NCBI GenBank assembly: GCA_000277545.1
Contig: AKXM01000013.1
Coordinates: forward strand, 1-64,000
Source of the DNA: Enterobacter sp. Ag1
Lineage (GTDB): Bacteria > Pseudomonadota > Gammaproteobacteria > Enterobacterales > Enterobacteriaceae
Length of the DNA: 64,000 nt
Direction of reading: 5' to 3'
How positions within the stretch are numbered: position 1 is the stretch's first letter; each line of letters opens with the position of its first letter. The position numbers and the translations under genes are program-made. This document shows positions 47,740 through 56,512 of the stretch, piece after piece. A model generated the notes under the pieces. It was not told the origin of the DNA and searched no databases. It worked only from the letters and a program-made list of their open reading frames with translations.

Positions 47740-47770
47740 TTTACCTCAAGTTAACTTGAGGAATTATACT
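47740..47770 (+). promoter_or_regulatory. soxS promoter with SoxR operator
   Basis: -35 TTTACC (47740-47745) and -10 TATACT (47765-47770) are 19 bp apart, the overlong spacing MerR-type activators correct. Between them CCTCAAGTTAACTTGAGG (47744-47761) is a perfect 18 bp palindrome, identical in type to the known SoxR box. Confidence 0.95.
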
Positions 47771-47812
47771 CCCTGGCAATGAAACTAGCTAACCCGGAAA
47801 TGAGGACGACTC

Positions 47813-48136
47813 ATGGCTCACCAGGACATCATTTATACGTTGACTGAATGGATTGATGAACATATTGACCAGCCGCTGAACATCGACGTGGTGGCGAAAA
47901 AATCAGGTTATTCAAAGTGGTACTTGCAGCGAATGTTCCGCACCGTCATGCACCAGACGCTGGGTGAGTACATCCGCCAGCGCCGCCTGTTGATGGCTGC
48001 CACCGCGCTACGCACTACCCAGCGCCCTATTTTTGATATCGCGATGGACTACGGGTATGTCTCGCAGCAAACCTTCTCCCGCGTGTTCCGCCGTGAGTTT
48101 GACCGCACCCCAACGGATTACCGCCATCAGGCCTAA
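47813..48136 (+). CDS. soxS: Superoxide response activator SoxS
   Basis: AraC/XylS-family activator consisting only of the DNA-binding domain, 107 residues; two helix-turn-helix motifs (LNIDVVAKKSGYSKWYLQRMF and IFDIAMDYGYVSQQTFSRVFR). Turns on sodA, zwf, nfo, acrAB and others. Its level is set by SoxR. A secreted hydrolase gene follows 20 bp later with no terminator between, so it may ride on soxS transcription. Confidence 0.97.
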   Translation: MAHQDIIYTLTEWIDEHIDQPLNIDVVAKKSGYSKWYLQRMFRTVMHQTLGEYIRQRRLLMAATALRTTQRPIFDIAMDYGYVSQQTFSRVFRREFDRTPTDYRHQA

Positions 48137-48156
48137 GAAAACCAACAGGAGTTGGA

Positions 48157-48822
48157 GTGAAAAAGTTAAGTTTTGCCATTTTGGCCATCGGGCTTGCCTC
48201 AATGGCCGCTCAGGCGGCAACCATTTATACCGCGTTCCCTGACAGCGTTAATCCGAAACAGAAATACGTTTTTTATACGCACGGGAAAGTGTTAGAGGGA
48301 AATATTGACCGGCCGAGTAATCCAAATAAACCGCAGTGGGGCGTTTACGATTTCCCGGCGGTAAAAGAGAAGCTCAGCGATGATGGCTACAACCTGATTG
48401 CTTATCACAGAGCCAAAGATACTCAGCCAGATCAGTATGCCGAAAAGCTAAAGCAGGATGTGAACACGCTGATTGCAAAAGGCGTTCCGGCTAAGAATAT
48501 TACGCTTGTCGGCTTCTCACGCGGCGGCGAAATTACCATTCTGGCGGCAAGTAAACTGCAGAATAAGGCGCTCAACGTTGCCATTCTGGCGGGATGTACT
48601 CATTCCATTCAGGATGACGCCCGCAATCGCCTGTACGGGAACGTGCTCTCCATTTATGAAGCCTCGGATGAAGTGGGTTCCTGCCAGACGATTGTGAACC
48701 ACAGTCCGGGGATCACTCATTATAAAGAGATAAAAATCTCTACCGGCCAGCAGCACGGGGCATTTTTCCGCCCTAACCCAGAATGGGTTGTTCCTTTAAA
48801 GCAGTGGCTCGCGAGCCACTGA
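48157..48822 (+). CDS. Exported alpha/beta hydrolase downstream of soxS
   Basis: 221 residues with a Sec signal peptide (cut after AAQAA, about residue 20), so probably periplasmic. Alpha/beta hydrolase fold with nucleophile Ser121 in VGFSRGGE, likely acid Asp171 (YEASDE) and His200 (GQQHGAFF); Cys147 and Cys176 could pair. Starts with GTG at 48157, AGGAG 6 bases upstream; no better ATG. It lies 20 bp after soxS on the same strand without a terminator, so co-transcription is likely. Substrate unknown. Its 3' end overlaps the convergent pdeC by 27 bp. Confidence 0.8.
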   Translation: MKKLSFAILAIGLASMAAQAATIYTAFPDSVNPKQKYVFYTHGKVLEGNIDRPSNPNKPQWGVYDFPAVKEKLSDDGYNLIAYHRAKDTQPDQYAEKLKQDVNTLIAKGVPAKNITLVGFSRGGEITILAASKLQNKALNVAILAGCTHSIQDDARNRLYGNVLSIYEASDEVGSCQTIVNHSPGITHYKEIKISTGQQHGAFFRPNPEWVVPLKQWLASH

Positions 48823-50403
48823 GGCCTTGCGTACGGGGATCCCGCCTGGGGTATAGAGCCAGGCGATAAACTCTTGCGGAGGCAGTGCCTTCGCAAAATA
48901 CCAGCCCTGGCAATACTCCACGCCGTGATCCACCAGCCACGCCACCTGCGCTTCGGTTTCAACCCCTTCGGCAATTGTCGTTAACTTCAGGCTGTGGGCA
49001 ATTTCAATGATGTGTTCCACCAGCAAGTGACTGGCCCGCTCGCTGGCGAGGGAATCAATAAAGCTTTTGTCGATTTTTAAAATATCGACGTTCAGGTACT
49101 GCAGATTGTGCAGATTCGAATACCCGGTGCCAAAGTCATCAATGGCGACTTTAAAGCCCGCGTTGCGAAACTCCTGGATAAACGGCCTGGTTTTTTCAAC
49201 GTCAATAAACCCTCGCTCGGTCACTTCGATTTTTATCTGCTCTGGACGAATGTTGTAGGTTTTAATCCGTTCTGAAAGTACGGTGATTAAGCGTGAAGAG
49301 TGAAAATCAGATGCTGAAAGATTAATCGAAATATAGAGGCCAGGATGGTCGGCAAGAAATTCACCAAAATCTTTAAATACGGCATCAACCACATAGTCCG
49401 ATATTTTGTGAATCAGACCTTCAGATTCTGCCAGCGGAATAAACGTCCCGGGGCTGATGGTTTGTCCATTAAAATTCACCCACCGCAGCAGCGCTTCCGC
49501 CCCCACGCAATAGCCATTTTGAATATCAATAATGGGCTGATAGTGAAGTTTGAGCTGTTTTCTGGCCAGCGCTCTTAAAAGCATCCGCCGCGGGGAATTT
49601 AATTGCTGACGGGTTCGGGACCACATAATTAATATCAGCAGGCTGCAAATAACGCCTAACGGAAGCGTCAGCGTCAGTTGGTGATACCACTGGCGGTTAA
49701 ACAAGGTTTCTGACGTGGAAACAATCACCGCAATCGGTCTTTTAGCCGACTGGTCGACGGCGTAAAAACGGTTATCCTCGGTAAACGCTTTCTCTTTACG
49801 CAGAATAAAACTGTGCAGCAGGTCGCTGTCGGCCCCCGGACTTAAAGAGAAAAAACTGCGGGTGACGGTGTCGTAGACGCCATAAATCAGCGAGTCATCT
49901 TCGGACAAAACTTCTGACCAGGTGAGCGGGTTAATCACCGCCACATAATGCCCACGTTGCATGTAGGTCATTTTATGCCCGGCATAAAACGGCGTATCCA
50001 GATAATAATAAATCGCGACGTCCGGTTTACGGGTATAAGAAGGGCGCGGCGCTGGCAGCGCTTTTAACGGCTTATAGCTGGTCGAGCACAGCAGCTTATC
50101 GCCACTGACGTAAATTAAATCGGCGACAAAAAGTTTACCGCGCACAATATCCAGCATATTTGCCATATGCCGGGGACTGCATATTTCCCCGGAAAAACGT
50201 TCCGCCTCGCTGCGCGCCTCATTAACATGACTGATGACGATTTCCGTTTTTTCCATCACCAGTTTGCCAAAAGAGTGCAGGTGCTGCTGGATGTCACTGG
50301 TGGCGCGAACATGGGCAAAATAAATTGCCAGCATTATCGGCAGGCAAACGATCAGGACAAAACCTGAGGTACGCAACGCCTTAAGATAAATCCGTTTCAC
50401 CAT
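48796..50403 (-). CDS. pdeC: Cyclic-di-GMP phosphodiesterase PdeC
   Basis: Membrane-bound c-di-GMP phosphodiesterase. About 535 residues: membrane helix (about 10-30), periplasmic CSS domain with its cysteine motif (CSPRH and CST), second helix (about 240-260), then a cytoplasmic EAL domain from about 280 with EALLRW, a conserved DDFGTGYSNL and IAEGVETEAQ. Colinear with E. coli PdeC (YjcC), where periplasmic disulfide status controls activity. Start uncertain between ATG 50403 and GTG 50412. Convergent with the soxS-linked hydrolase. Confidence 0.92.
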   Translation of the reverse strand: MVKRIYLKALRTSGFVLIVCLPIMLAIYFAHVRATSDIQQHLHSFGKLVMEKTEIVISHVNEARSEAERFSGEICSPRHMANMLDIVRGKLFVADLIYVSGDKLLCSTSYKPLKALPAPRPSYTRKPDVAIYYYLDTPFYAGHKMTYMQRGHYVAVINPLTWSEVLSEDDSLIYGVYDTVTRSFFSLSPGADSDLLHSFILRKEKAFTEDNRFYAVDQSAKRPIAVIVSTSETLFNRQWYHQLTLTLPLGVICSLLILIMWSRTRQQLNSPRRMLLRALARKQLKLHYQPIIDIQNGYCVGAEALLRWVNFNGQTISPGTFIPLAESEGLIHKISDYVVDAVFKDFGEFLADHPGLYISINLSASDFHSSRLITVLSERIKTYNIRPEQIKIEVTERGFIDVEKTRPFIQEFRNAGFKVAIDDFGTGYSNLHNLQYLNVDILKIDKSFIDSLASERASHLLVEHIIEIAHSLKLTTIAEGVETEAQVAWLVDHGVEYCQGWYFAKALPPQEFIAWLYTPGGIPVRKASVAREPLL

Positions 50404-50412
50404 GATGCTCAC

Positions 50413-50776
50413 ACGTCTCTGCTTTTATGCGCCTGTTTTTATACTTTATTAGAACAACCTGATGACCGCCGATTACGTTGCATCATAAAGCCTGCTTTAG
50501 CAATAGCCTTCAGCCGTTAACTCTGCGGAAATTAATTTGCGCAACAAAGAGATAAGAGGAACCGGGATGCTGTTTAGCTTAAGATTTAACCCACCGTGTT
50601 AATATGAGTTTTTCTGGGGTTAAAGCAGCAGGGAATGATTATTTAAACGAAATTGTGGTAAACGTCAGATAAACAAAATGTTCACGCCTTCCACGTCCTG
50701 GTTTTCCTAAAAACCCCCGCCGACCAGGCCTCAAAACCGCGCAAAAAACCATCACAACGCTGGTGATTAAACACAC
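50413..50776. other. Gap between pdeC and yjcB
   Basis: About 360 bp without a gene. Must hold the pdeC promoter. AT-rich, with no repeat or clear hairpin other than short ones; the yjcB-side end holds the CRP-like site listed separately. Confidence 0.4.
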
Positions 50777-50798
50777 AAAAGTGATACACTTCACATTA
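50777..50798 (+). promoter_or_regulatory. CRP-like site upstream of yjcB
   Basis: AAAAGTGA-TACACT-TCACATTA: the two half-sites AGTGA and TCACA are 6 bp apart and the flanks A-rich and T-rich, close to the CRP consensus (TGTGA-N6-TCACA with one mismatch). It lies 48 bp before yjcB. Confidence 0.6.
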
Positions 50799-50845
50799 TC
50801 AGTGCAACAGAAAATTAAATTGCAGCTTTTTGAGGAACAAGGTTC

Positions 50846-51127
50846 ATGGCAACAATCACCACCGGCGTGATGCTCATACGCTGGCCGCTGCTTAGTGCGG
50901 TTTTGATGTTTTTGGCAAGCAGCCTGAATATTCAGTTTCGCCGCTCGGATTACCGGGCTTTAGCCATAATCAGCAGCGGGCTGGGGATTGCCGCATCCTG
51001 CTGGTTTGCCATGGGTTTATTGGGCCTGACGCTCGGTGACTTCCCGATTATCTGGGCGTCGTTTAAAACGGGGCTGGTCGAGATCATCGCCAGAATGCCG
51101 CCCGAATGGCCGACGATGATGCCTTAA
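50846..51127 (+). CDS. yjcB: Small membrane protein YjcB
   Basis: 93 residues with two or three hydrophobic segments (about 8-28, 40-62), matching E. coli YjcB in length and in RWPLLSAVLMFLASSLNI. Function unknown. Followed by a strong terminator. In E. coli the next gene is ssb; here 8.5 kb of other genes intervene. Confidence 0.88.
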   Translation: MATITTGVMLIRWPLLSAVLMFLASSLNIQFRRSDYRALAIISSGLGIAASCWFAMGLLGLTLGDFPIIWASFKTGLVEIIARMPPEWPTMMP

Positions 51128-51143
51128 CAGGCTGAGAAGCATT

Positions 51144-51173
51144 AAAAAAAACCGCCTTCATCGGCGGTTTTTT
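51144..51173. terminator. Two-way terminator after yjcB
   Basis: ACCGCC (51151-51156), loop TTCATC, GGCGGT (51163-51168), A-run before and T-run after. It separates yjcB from the convergent ModA-like gene, whose stop is at 51178. Confidence 0.9.
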
Positions 51174-51177
51174 ACTT

Positions 51178-51882
51178 TCAGACGACAAAGCCGTAATCCC
51201 GCAGTATTTGCCGCGCAGCGTCCGAGACCAGGAACGCCCGCAGCGGCTCCGCCCGTTCGTCGCATACCGCCAGCCCATAATCGGCCTGAATATTGTAGGA
51301 TGCCGGGATCTCGAACACCCGCAGTTCACGATGGGCCTGCAGCGCTGCGGCATAGCTTCGGTAACCAATCATAAGATCGGACTGCCCGCTGGCAATAAGC
51401 CACTGCGCCGCAAGCCTGCCGTCGGGCACGGCCTGCGTGTCCGGTCCGCCAACCAGAGCTAAGGCTCGCGGCTGCAGGGCGATGCCAAATTCAGCTTCAA
51501 ATCTGCCAAAGAACTGCCAGGTATAATCCCCGGAAGGATCGCTGCCCGGCGTGGACGTGCCAATGCGTAAGGCCGGATTGCTCAATAGCGTTAGCCAGGT
51601 ACTCTGCTCATCAACGCAGTGCGCCGCCGCCGTCAGGCAAAGGGCGTTCCCGGCAAACCGGTGAACCCCCCGAGCTTTGCCCCGCTCCAGCAGCGAGTGC
51701 GGGTGCGCCATGTTTGCCGACGCAAACAGCGAACAGTTTTCGCCGGCTTCTATACGGGCTCTTAGCAGGCCCGCAGGCCCAAATTGCGTCTCTGTCGGCA
51801 AGCTAGTTTCCTGCTCAAACTGGGCCATAAGCGGCTGCCAGACCCGCCGCAGGCTTCCCGCCGCCAGAATTTGCAGCGTCAT
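51178..51882 (-). CDS. ModA-like substrate-binding protein without a signal peptide
   Basis: 234 residues, type II periplasmic-binding fold of the molybdate family: starts straight at LQILAAGSLRRVWQPLMAQF (the oxyanion-site motif normally found after the signal sequence), then TQFGPAGLLRARIEAGE and IGTSTPGSDPSGDYTW. No signal peptide, so it may stay in the cytoplasm or need another route. Its start overlaps the stop of the preceding binding-protein gene (TAATG). The pair is preceded by a ModE-box-like dyad, supporting a molybdate or tungstate link. No permease or ATPase is nearby. Confidence 0.8.
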   Translation of the reverse strand: MTLQILAAGSLRRVWQPLMAQFEQETSLPTETQFGPAGLLRARIEAGENCSLFASANMAHPHSLLERGKARGVHRFAGNALCLTAAAHCVDEQSTWLTLLSNPALRIGTSTPGSDPSGDYTWQFFGRFEAEFGIALQPRALALVGGPDTQAVPDGRLAAQWLIASGQSDLMIGYRSYAAALQAHRELRVFEIPASYNIQADYGLAVCDERAEPLRAFLVSDAARQILRDYGFVV

Positions 51883-52934
51883 TACTCAACGCCTTCATAG
51901 TGGGTGCGGTAAAAACGCTGATACCAGCTGTCGGCCACTTTCTTCATGTCGATGTCTTTGAATCTGGCGGGATACAGTTTTTTCGCCATCCACAGCTCAC
52001 CGATCGCCATCGCTTCCGGCATCGGGTAGCCCCAGGCTTTGGCGTATTCCGGCATCAGCCAGACCTGATGGCTTTTCACCGCGTCGATCGGCTGCCACTC
52101 GGGCTTGCTGACGATCTCATCCACCACTTTGGGGTAACGATCCTGCACGAAGATCACCTGCGGATCCCAGGCGATCACCTGCTCCATCGACACCTGCTTG
52201 AAGCCTTTCACGGCGGACGCCGCCACGTTCAACGCGCCCGCGTGGGCCATCATCAGGCCGGTATATTTCCCGGAGCCGTAGGTGGCCAGGTCAGGATTGG
52301 CCATATAAGCCCGCACCCGCTGGTCTGCCGGGATGTCTTTCAGGCGGTCGCTGACCAGCTTGCGCTCGGCAAAAGTGGCGTCGATCAGCGCTTTGGCCTG
52401 CTTCTCTTTATTAACCACTTCACCAATCAGTTCGATGCCTTCTTTCAGGCCGAGATTATAGGCTTGCTCTTCGTCCTGCATCGACGGGTTCAGTTTGCCC
52501 TGCTCGCCCGGTGTATCGTGCCGCAGAGAAATCGCAATCACCGGGATGCCGAGTTTGCTAATGCTGTCGATCATCTCCTGCGGCGCATAGTTGGTGACGA
52601 ACACCACCTGAGGGTGCAGCGCCACCAGCTTTTCGGTGTCCACGCTGGTTAAATCCCCTAACTGGGCCTTATGCTCAAGCTCCGGTGCCAGGCGCGCGTA
52701 GCCGCTGCCAAGCTGTTGCTTCCAGTTCGCCAGAATGCCAACCACTTTGTCGGTGGCGTTCATTTGCACCAGCAGGTTGAGCGTTTGGTGCTGAAGCACC
52801 ACGACGCGGTTAACCTCGTCGGGGATCGTGACCTGGCGGCCAAGCTGGTCGGTGAGCGTGCGGTTCGCCAGCGCAGCGAGCGGGGAAAGTACTAATAGTG
52901 CGCCCAGCGTCAGGCGGCGGGTAAATCGGTTCAC
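51882..52934 (-). CDS. BtuF/MolA-type periplasmic metal-binding protein
   Basis: 350 residues, class III (helical-backbone) ABC receptor of the FepB/BtuF family: signal peptide to about residue 23, then RTLTDQLGRQVTIPDEVNRV and VVFVTNYAPQEMIDSISKLGIPVIAI. TRRLTLG in the signal could be a Tat motif. Usually such proteins bind siderophores or cobalamin, but Haemophilus MolA of this class binds molybdate; the ModE-like dyad 17 bp upstream and the overlapping ModA-like gene favour molybdate or tungstate. The permease and ATPase expected with it are absent. Confidence 0.82.
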   Translation of the reverse strand: MNRFTRRLTLGALLVLSPLAALANRTLTDQLGRQVTIPDEVNRVVVLQHQTLNLLVQMNATDKVVGILANWKQQLGSGYARLAPELEHKAQLGDLTSVDTEKLVALHPQVVFVTNYAPQEMIDSISKLGIPVIAISLRHDTPGEQGKLNPSMQDEEQAYNLGLKEGIELIGEVVNKEKQAKALIDATFAERKLVSDRLKDIPADQRVRAYMANPDLATYGSGKYTGLMMAHAGALNVAASAVKGFKQVSMEQVIAWDPQVIFVQDRYPKVVDEIVSKPEWQPIDAVKSHQVWLMPEYAKAWGYPMPEAMAIGELWMAKKLYPARFKDIDMKKVADSWYQRFYRTHYEGVE

Positions 52935-52950
52935 GGCGAGAGTCCTTATG

Positions 52951-52978
52951 ATCGTTGTGTATGAAAATATACAGCGAT
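52951..52978. promoter_or_regulatory. ModE-box-like dyad
   Basis: ATCGTTGTGTA, six bases, TATACAGCGAT. The arms mirror each other except two bases and match the ModE operator form (ATCGnTATATA-N6-TATATAnCGAT). It ends the promoter zone of the binding-protein pair. ModE with molybdate represses its targets. Confidence 0.65.
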
Positions 52979-53014
52979 GATTCCCCCGCGCCCAGCGCTT
53001 TTAAGGGGTAGATC

Positions 53015-53401
53015 TTACTCCGCGAGCAAACTCGCCTTGCCCCCACCAAACGACCAGTCCTCAGCCTTGTTATGGCGAATGACGACCATAACGTCGTTGG
53101 GCTGAATGCCCGGTGACTCGGCAAGTTGATCGGTAATGACCCGGTAAAAACGCTGCTTCATCTCAATACTTCGTGGCTTACCGGCCGTTATCTCAATCAG
53201 AAGCCAGTCATTGCTGCGCGGCCCCGCCATATAGTGACGATCAAACCGCAGCGCTGATTTATCTTGCTCATGAAAAACCTGAAACAGATCTGCCTCCGGC
53301 ACATCAAATGCCTCCACCAGCGCCCGCTGTATGCTGGATGAAACCGCCGCCAGCCAGGCCTCCGTTTTTCCTTTTAATAAGGTGACATGAAGTACCGGCA
53401 T
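53015..53401 (-). CDS. Tautomerase family protein
   Basis: 128 residues of the 4-oxalocrotonate tautomerase superfamily (longer, MSAD/cis-CaaD-like type), with the N-terminal catalytic Pro2 exposed after Met removal (MPVLHVTLLKGKTEAW). Substrate unknown. Begins directly after the stop of the CMD-family gene (TAAATG), so both form one operon divergent from a LysR regulator. Confidence 0.85.
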   Translation of the reverse strand: MPVLHVTLLKGKTEAWLAAVSSSIQRALVEAFDVPEADLFQVFHEQDKSALRFDRHYMAGPRSNDWLLIEITAGKPRSIEMKQRFYRVITDQLAESPGIQPNDVMVVIRHNKAEDWSFGGGKASLLAE

Positions 53402-53734
53402 TTATTGCTCCTCCCGACGACATCCGACGATCAGCTTATCCAGTACCTTTAGCGCACTGTGGGCGGCAGGCCAGCCCGCATAAAAAGCCAGATGGGTGAT
53501 CAGCTCGCTTAACTCCTCATCGCTGACGCCATTTTTGCGCGCTAATTCGAGATGAATAGGCAGCTGTTCAAGCCGGTACAGCGCCAGCAGCGCCGCCACG
53601 GTGATCAGGCTGCGATCGCGTTTATTCAGTTCCGCTCTTTCCCAGATATCCATGAATAACAAGTCGTTGCTCATGCTGGCAAGTTTTGGCGCCCGGCTCA
53701 AAACCCGTTGAATGTCGTATGATGTTTCGCCCAT
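53402..53734 (-). CDS. Carboxymuconolactone decarboxylase family protein
   Basis: 110 residues, CMD/AhpD-like helical fold (WERAELNKRDRSLITVAALLALYR, LITHLAFYAGWPAAHSAL). The usual CxxC of AhpD is absent and a His-rich end (H in THLAFYAGWPAAHSAL) takes its place, as in true CMD proteins. Probably works with the tautomerase on a keto or lactone compound. Divergent from the LysR gene 103 bp away. Confidence 0.85.
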   Translation of the reverse strand: MGETSYDIQRVLSRAPKLASMSNDLLFMDIWERAELNKRDRSLITVAALLALYRLEQLPIHLELARKNGVSDEELSELITHLAFYAGWPAAHSALKVLDKLIVGCRREEQ

Positions 53735-53837
53735 GAAGCCTCCCGGCTGTTGTTGACAACCTGAGCATACTCATTGAGTATCATTCTAAAAATCAGATAT
53801 TTTTTAACCAATAATCCTGATTTTCAGGACAATAACT

Positions 53838-54698
53838 ATGACGAATTTAGATCTCGACGTTCTCCGCACCTTTGTGACCGGCATGGCGCTCGGCAGCTTT
53901 GCCCGGGCAGCGGACCGGCTGGGGCGATCGACCTCAGCGGTCAGCGCCCAGTTAAAGAAACTGGAAGATCAGGTCGGAACGCCGGTCGTCAAAAAATCAG
54001 GCCGGGGCCTGGCGCTGACACCAACCGGCGAAATTGTGTTGAGTTATGCGAAACGCCTGCTGGAGCTGAATGATGCCGCAATGGCTGCGGTGGGCGACAC
54101 ACAGCTGAGTGGGCTCTTACGGGTAGGGTTTCAGGAGGATTTCGGTGAGGGCTTGTTAACCGACGTTCTTGGGTCATTTAGTCGCGCCCACCCTGCCGTC
54201 ATTCTTGAGGCACGTATCGCACGAAACGCAGAGCTGGAGTCCGCCCTCAACCATTCGCAGCTGGATTTGGCCTTACTCTGGCAAACGCCATCGGCCTCCG
54301 CAGAGAATGAGATCGGTAAAATTCCGCTGCACTGGATGGGCATCCCCGAGCAGGTAGAGGCATGCCTCGCCAATGGGCAGCCGCTACCTTTAGTGGTTTT
54401 TGACGCTCCCTGTATTTTACGCCGTCACGCCATTGAGGCACTGGATTGCGCAGGGATCCCCTGGCGGATAGCCTTTACCAGCAGCAGTCTGAACGGCCTA
54501 TGGGCAGCGGCGCGCGCCGGATTAGGCGTGACGCCAAGAACGCAGGTAGGAAAACCAGCCGATCTCCCGATGATCCAGACGCTTCCCGCTCTCCCTTCAT
54601 TAGGCATTTGTCTACCAAGAGCCTCATCTGAACCTAATCCGATTCGGGATTGCCTGGCAGACATTATTGAAAAACAGGTGGGCGTTTTTTGCCGTTGA
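53838..54698 (+). CDS. LysR-family regulator
   Basis: 286 residues: N-terminal winged helix (LDLDVLRTFVTGMALGSFARAADRLGRSTSAVSAQLKKLE) and C-terminal sensor. Divergent from the CMD/tautomerase operon, its probable target. The gap 53735-53837 is AT-rich with the expected space for a LysR site, but no symmetric T-N11-A motif is singled out. Confidence 0.87.
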   Translation: MTNLDLDVLRTFVTGMALGSFARAADRLGRSTSAVSAQLKKLEDQVGTPVVKKSGRGLALTPTGEIVLSYAKRLLELNDAAMAAVGDTQLSGLLRVGFQEDFGEGLLTDVLGSFSRAHPAVILEARIARNAELESALNHSQLDLALLWQTPSASAENEIGKIPLHWMGIPEQVEACLANGQPLPLVVFDAPCILRRHAIEALDCAGIPWRIAFTSSSLNGLWAAARAGLGVTPRTQVGKPADLPMIQTLPALPSLGICLPRASSEPNPIRDCLADIIEKQVGVFCR

Positions 54699-55112
54699 AG
54701 CTGAACCAGCGCCAGATTTACGGGTAAAAAGTGCAACCCCAGTTGCCAATCAATGTCCTGGGGTAATTTTTTGTTGTTAATTATTTCTATCCAGCAAAAC
54801 CTGGTCTGTCCAGACCGTTTTAATACGCAAAATTAGGCCTTTCAGGGGGCTTTTTTTCCTGCCATTGCCAATAGTTGAGAGATCGGATGTCTGGATACCC
54901 GTCAAAAGAGTCTTCAATTCATTGATTTTAAATTAAAAAAATCGAAAAAAATAAATGATTGAGCGGGGGGGTAAAAAGCCATATATTGGCGGCGTTTTAT
55001 GCACCCTAACCGATACCTATACTCTGGATAATTCGAGTTTCAACTTGAAGCATGATGAGTATTGTTTACTTAATTCAGCCGCTGCGCTCATGCCGACGGT
55101 TGTAGGAGAGAT
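54699..55112. other. Leader gap before dat
   Basis: 414 bp without a gene. It contains an AT-rich part (54900-54960), the homopolymer GGGGGGG at 54965-54971 and a possible -10 (TATACT at 55018-55023). No operator or riboswitch was recognised. It must hold the dat-ddc promoter. Confidence 0.35.
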
Positions 55113-55115
55113 ATG

Positions 55116-56498
55116 ATGACGGATAAAGTCCGTATTGATACTTTAGATGCAAAATCTGCAAACGCTACCAACGAAACCTATTTGGCACGACAGGCTGAAT
55201 TCGAATCGAATGTCAGAAGTTACCCGCGCAAATTACCGTTCGCTATAGCCAAAGCCCAGGGCGCCTGGATCATCGACGTGGAAGGTAACCGCTACCTTGA
55301 CTGTCTGGCCGGTGCGGGCACGTTGGCGCTTGGCCACAACCATCCTGACATCCTGCAAAGCATCCAAAACGTCATTACCAGCGGCTTGCCGTTACATACT
55401 TTGGATCTGACTACGCCGTTAAAAGACGAGTTCTCAGAATACCTGCTCTCTTTACTGCCGAGCCAGGGTAAAGAGTACTGCCTGCAGTTCTGCGGCCCAT
55501 CCGGCGCGGACGCAGTAGAAGCCGCTATCAAGCTGGCGAAGAAACACACTGGCCGCAGCGGCGTAATCAGCTTCTCCGGCGGCTACCACGGGATGACCCA
55601 CGGCGCGCTGTCCGTGACCGGCAACCTGTCTCCGAAAGCGGCCATCAACGGCCTGATGCCGGAAGTACAGTTCCTGCCATACCCGCACGAATACCGCTGC
55701 CCGCTGGGCATTGGCGGCGACGCGGGCGTGAAAGCGCTGACCTATTACTTCGACAACCTGATCAACGACGTTGAAAGCGGCGTGCGCAAACCTGCGGCCG
55801 TGATCCTCGAAGCGGTTCAGGGCGAAGGCGGCGTGAACCCGGCTCCTGCAGAGTGGCTGCAGCGCATCCGCAAAGTGACCAAAGAGCACGGCATCGTGCT
55901 GATCATCGATGAAGTTCAGGCTGGCTTTGCCCGTACCGGCAAGCTGTTCGCCTACGAACACGCTGGCATTGAGCCAGACATCATCGTGATGTCCAAAGCC
56001 GTTGGTGGCGGTCTGCCGCTGGCCGTATTGGGCCTGAGAAAAGAGATCGATGCCTGGGAACCTGGTCACCACACCGGCACCTTCCGCGGCAACCAGCTGG
56101 CAATGGCCACCGGCCTGACCACCCTGAAGTACCTGAAAGACAACAAAGTCGCAGACAAAGTTGCCGCTCAGGGCGAATGGCTGAAAGGCAAACTGTACGA
56201 TCTGCAGAAACGCTACCCGGCTATCGGCCACGTTCGCGGCCTGGGCCTGATGCTCGGCATTGAGATCGTGAAGCCAGAAGAAGCACAGGATCACATGGGT
56301 TGCTACCCGGCTGACGGCGCGCTGTCTGCTCTGATTCAGAAAAAATGCTTCGAAGCGGGCCTGATTCTGGAGCGCGGTGGCCGTAACGGCTGCGTGCTGC
56401 GCCTGCTGCCGTCCCTGCTGATCAGCGACGACGAGCTGGAAATCTTCCTGAGTAAATTTGAAAAAGCCTTGTTAGCCGCTGGCGCAAAAGCTGTCTGA
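55116..56498 (+). CDS. dat: Diaminobutyrate-2-oxoglutarate aminotransferase
   Basis: Class III PLP aminotransferase making L-2,4-diaminobutyrate from aspartate semialdehyde with glutamate as donor. 460 residues: [31 protein letters not shown] (Asp266 binds the PLP ring N) and the cofactor Lys294 in MSKAVGGG. The ATG at 55116 has AGGAG 7 bases upstream; an adjacent ATG at 55113 is possible. Followed 14 bp later by ddc, the standard pairing for 1,3-diaminopropane. Confidence 0.94.
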   Translation: MTDKVRIDTLDAKSANATNETYLARQAEFESNVRSYPRKLPFAIAKAQGAWIIDVEGNRYLDCLAGAGTLALGHNHPDILQSIQNVITSGLPLHTLDLTTPLKDEFSEYLLSLLPSQGKEYCLQFCGPSGADAVEAAIKLAKKHTGRSGVISFSGGYHGMTHGALSVTGNLSPKAAINGLMPEVQFLPYPHEYRCPLGIGGDAGVKALTYYFDNLINDVESGVRKPAAVILEAVQGEGGVNPAPAEWLQRIRKVTKEHGIVLIIDEVQAGFARTGKLFAYEHAGIEPDIIVMSKAVGGGLPLAVLGLRKEIDAWEPGHHTGTFRGNQLAMATGLTTLKYLKDNKVADKVAAQGEWLKGKLYDLQKRYPAIGHVRGLGLMLGIEIVKPEEAQDHMGCYPADGALSALIQKKCFEAGLILERGGRNGCVLRLLPSLLISDDELEIFLSKFEKALLAAGAKAV

Positions 56499-56512
56499 TT
56501 GGAGTAATAAAT

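Noticed and set aside
51900-52652. 250-codon plus-strand ORF opposite the BtuF/MolA-type gene
   Set aside because: Shadow frame; the minus-strand protein has a signal peptide and family motifs.
54965-54971. G-run in the dat leader as a sequencing or phase-variation tract
   Set aside because: Seven G's in non-coding DNA, too short and without a gene whose expression it would plausibly switch.
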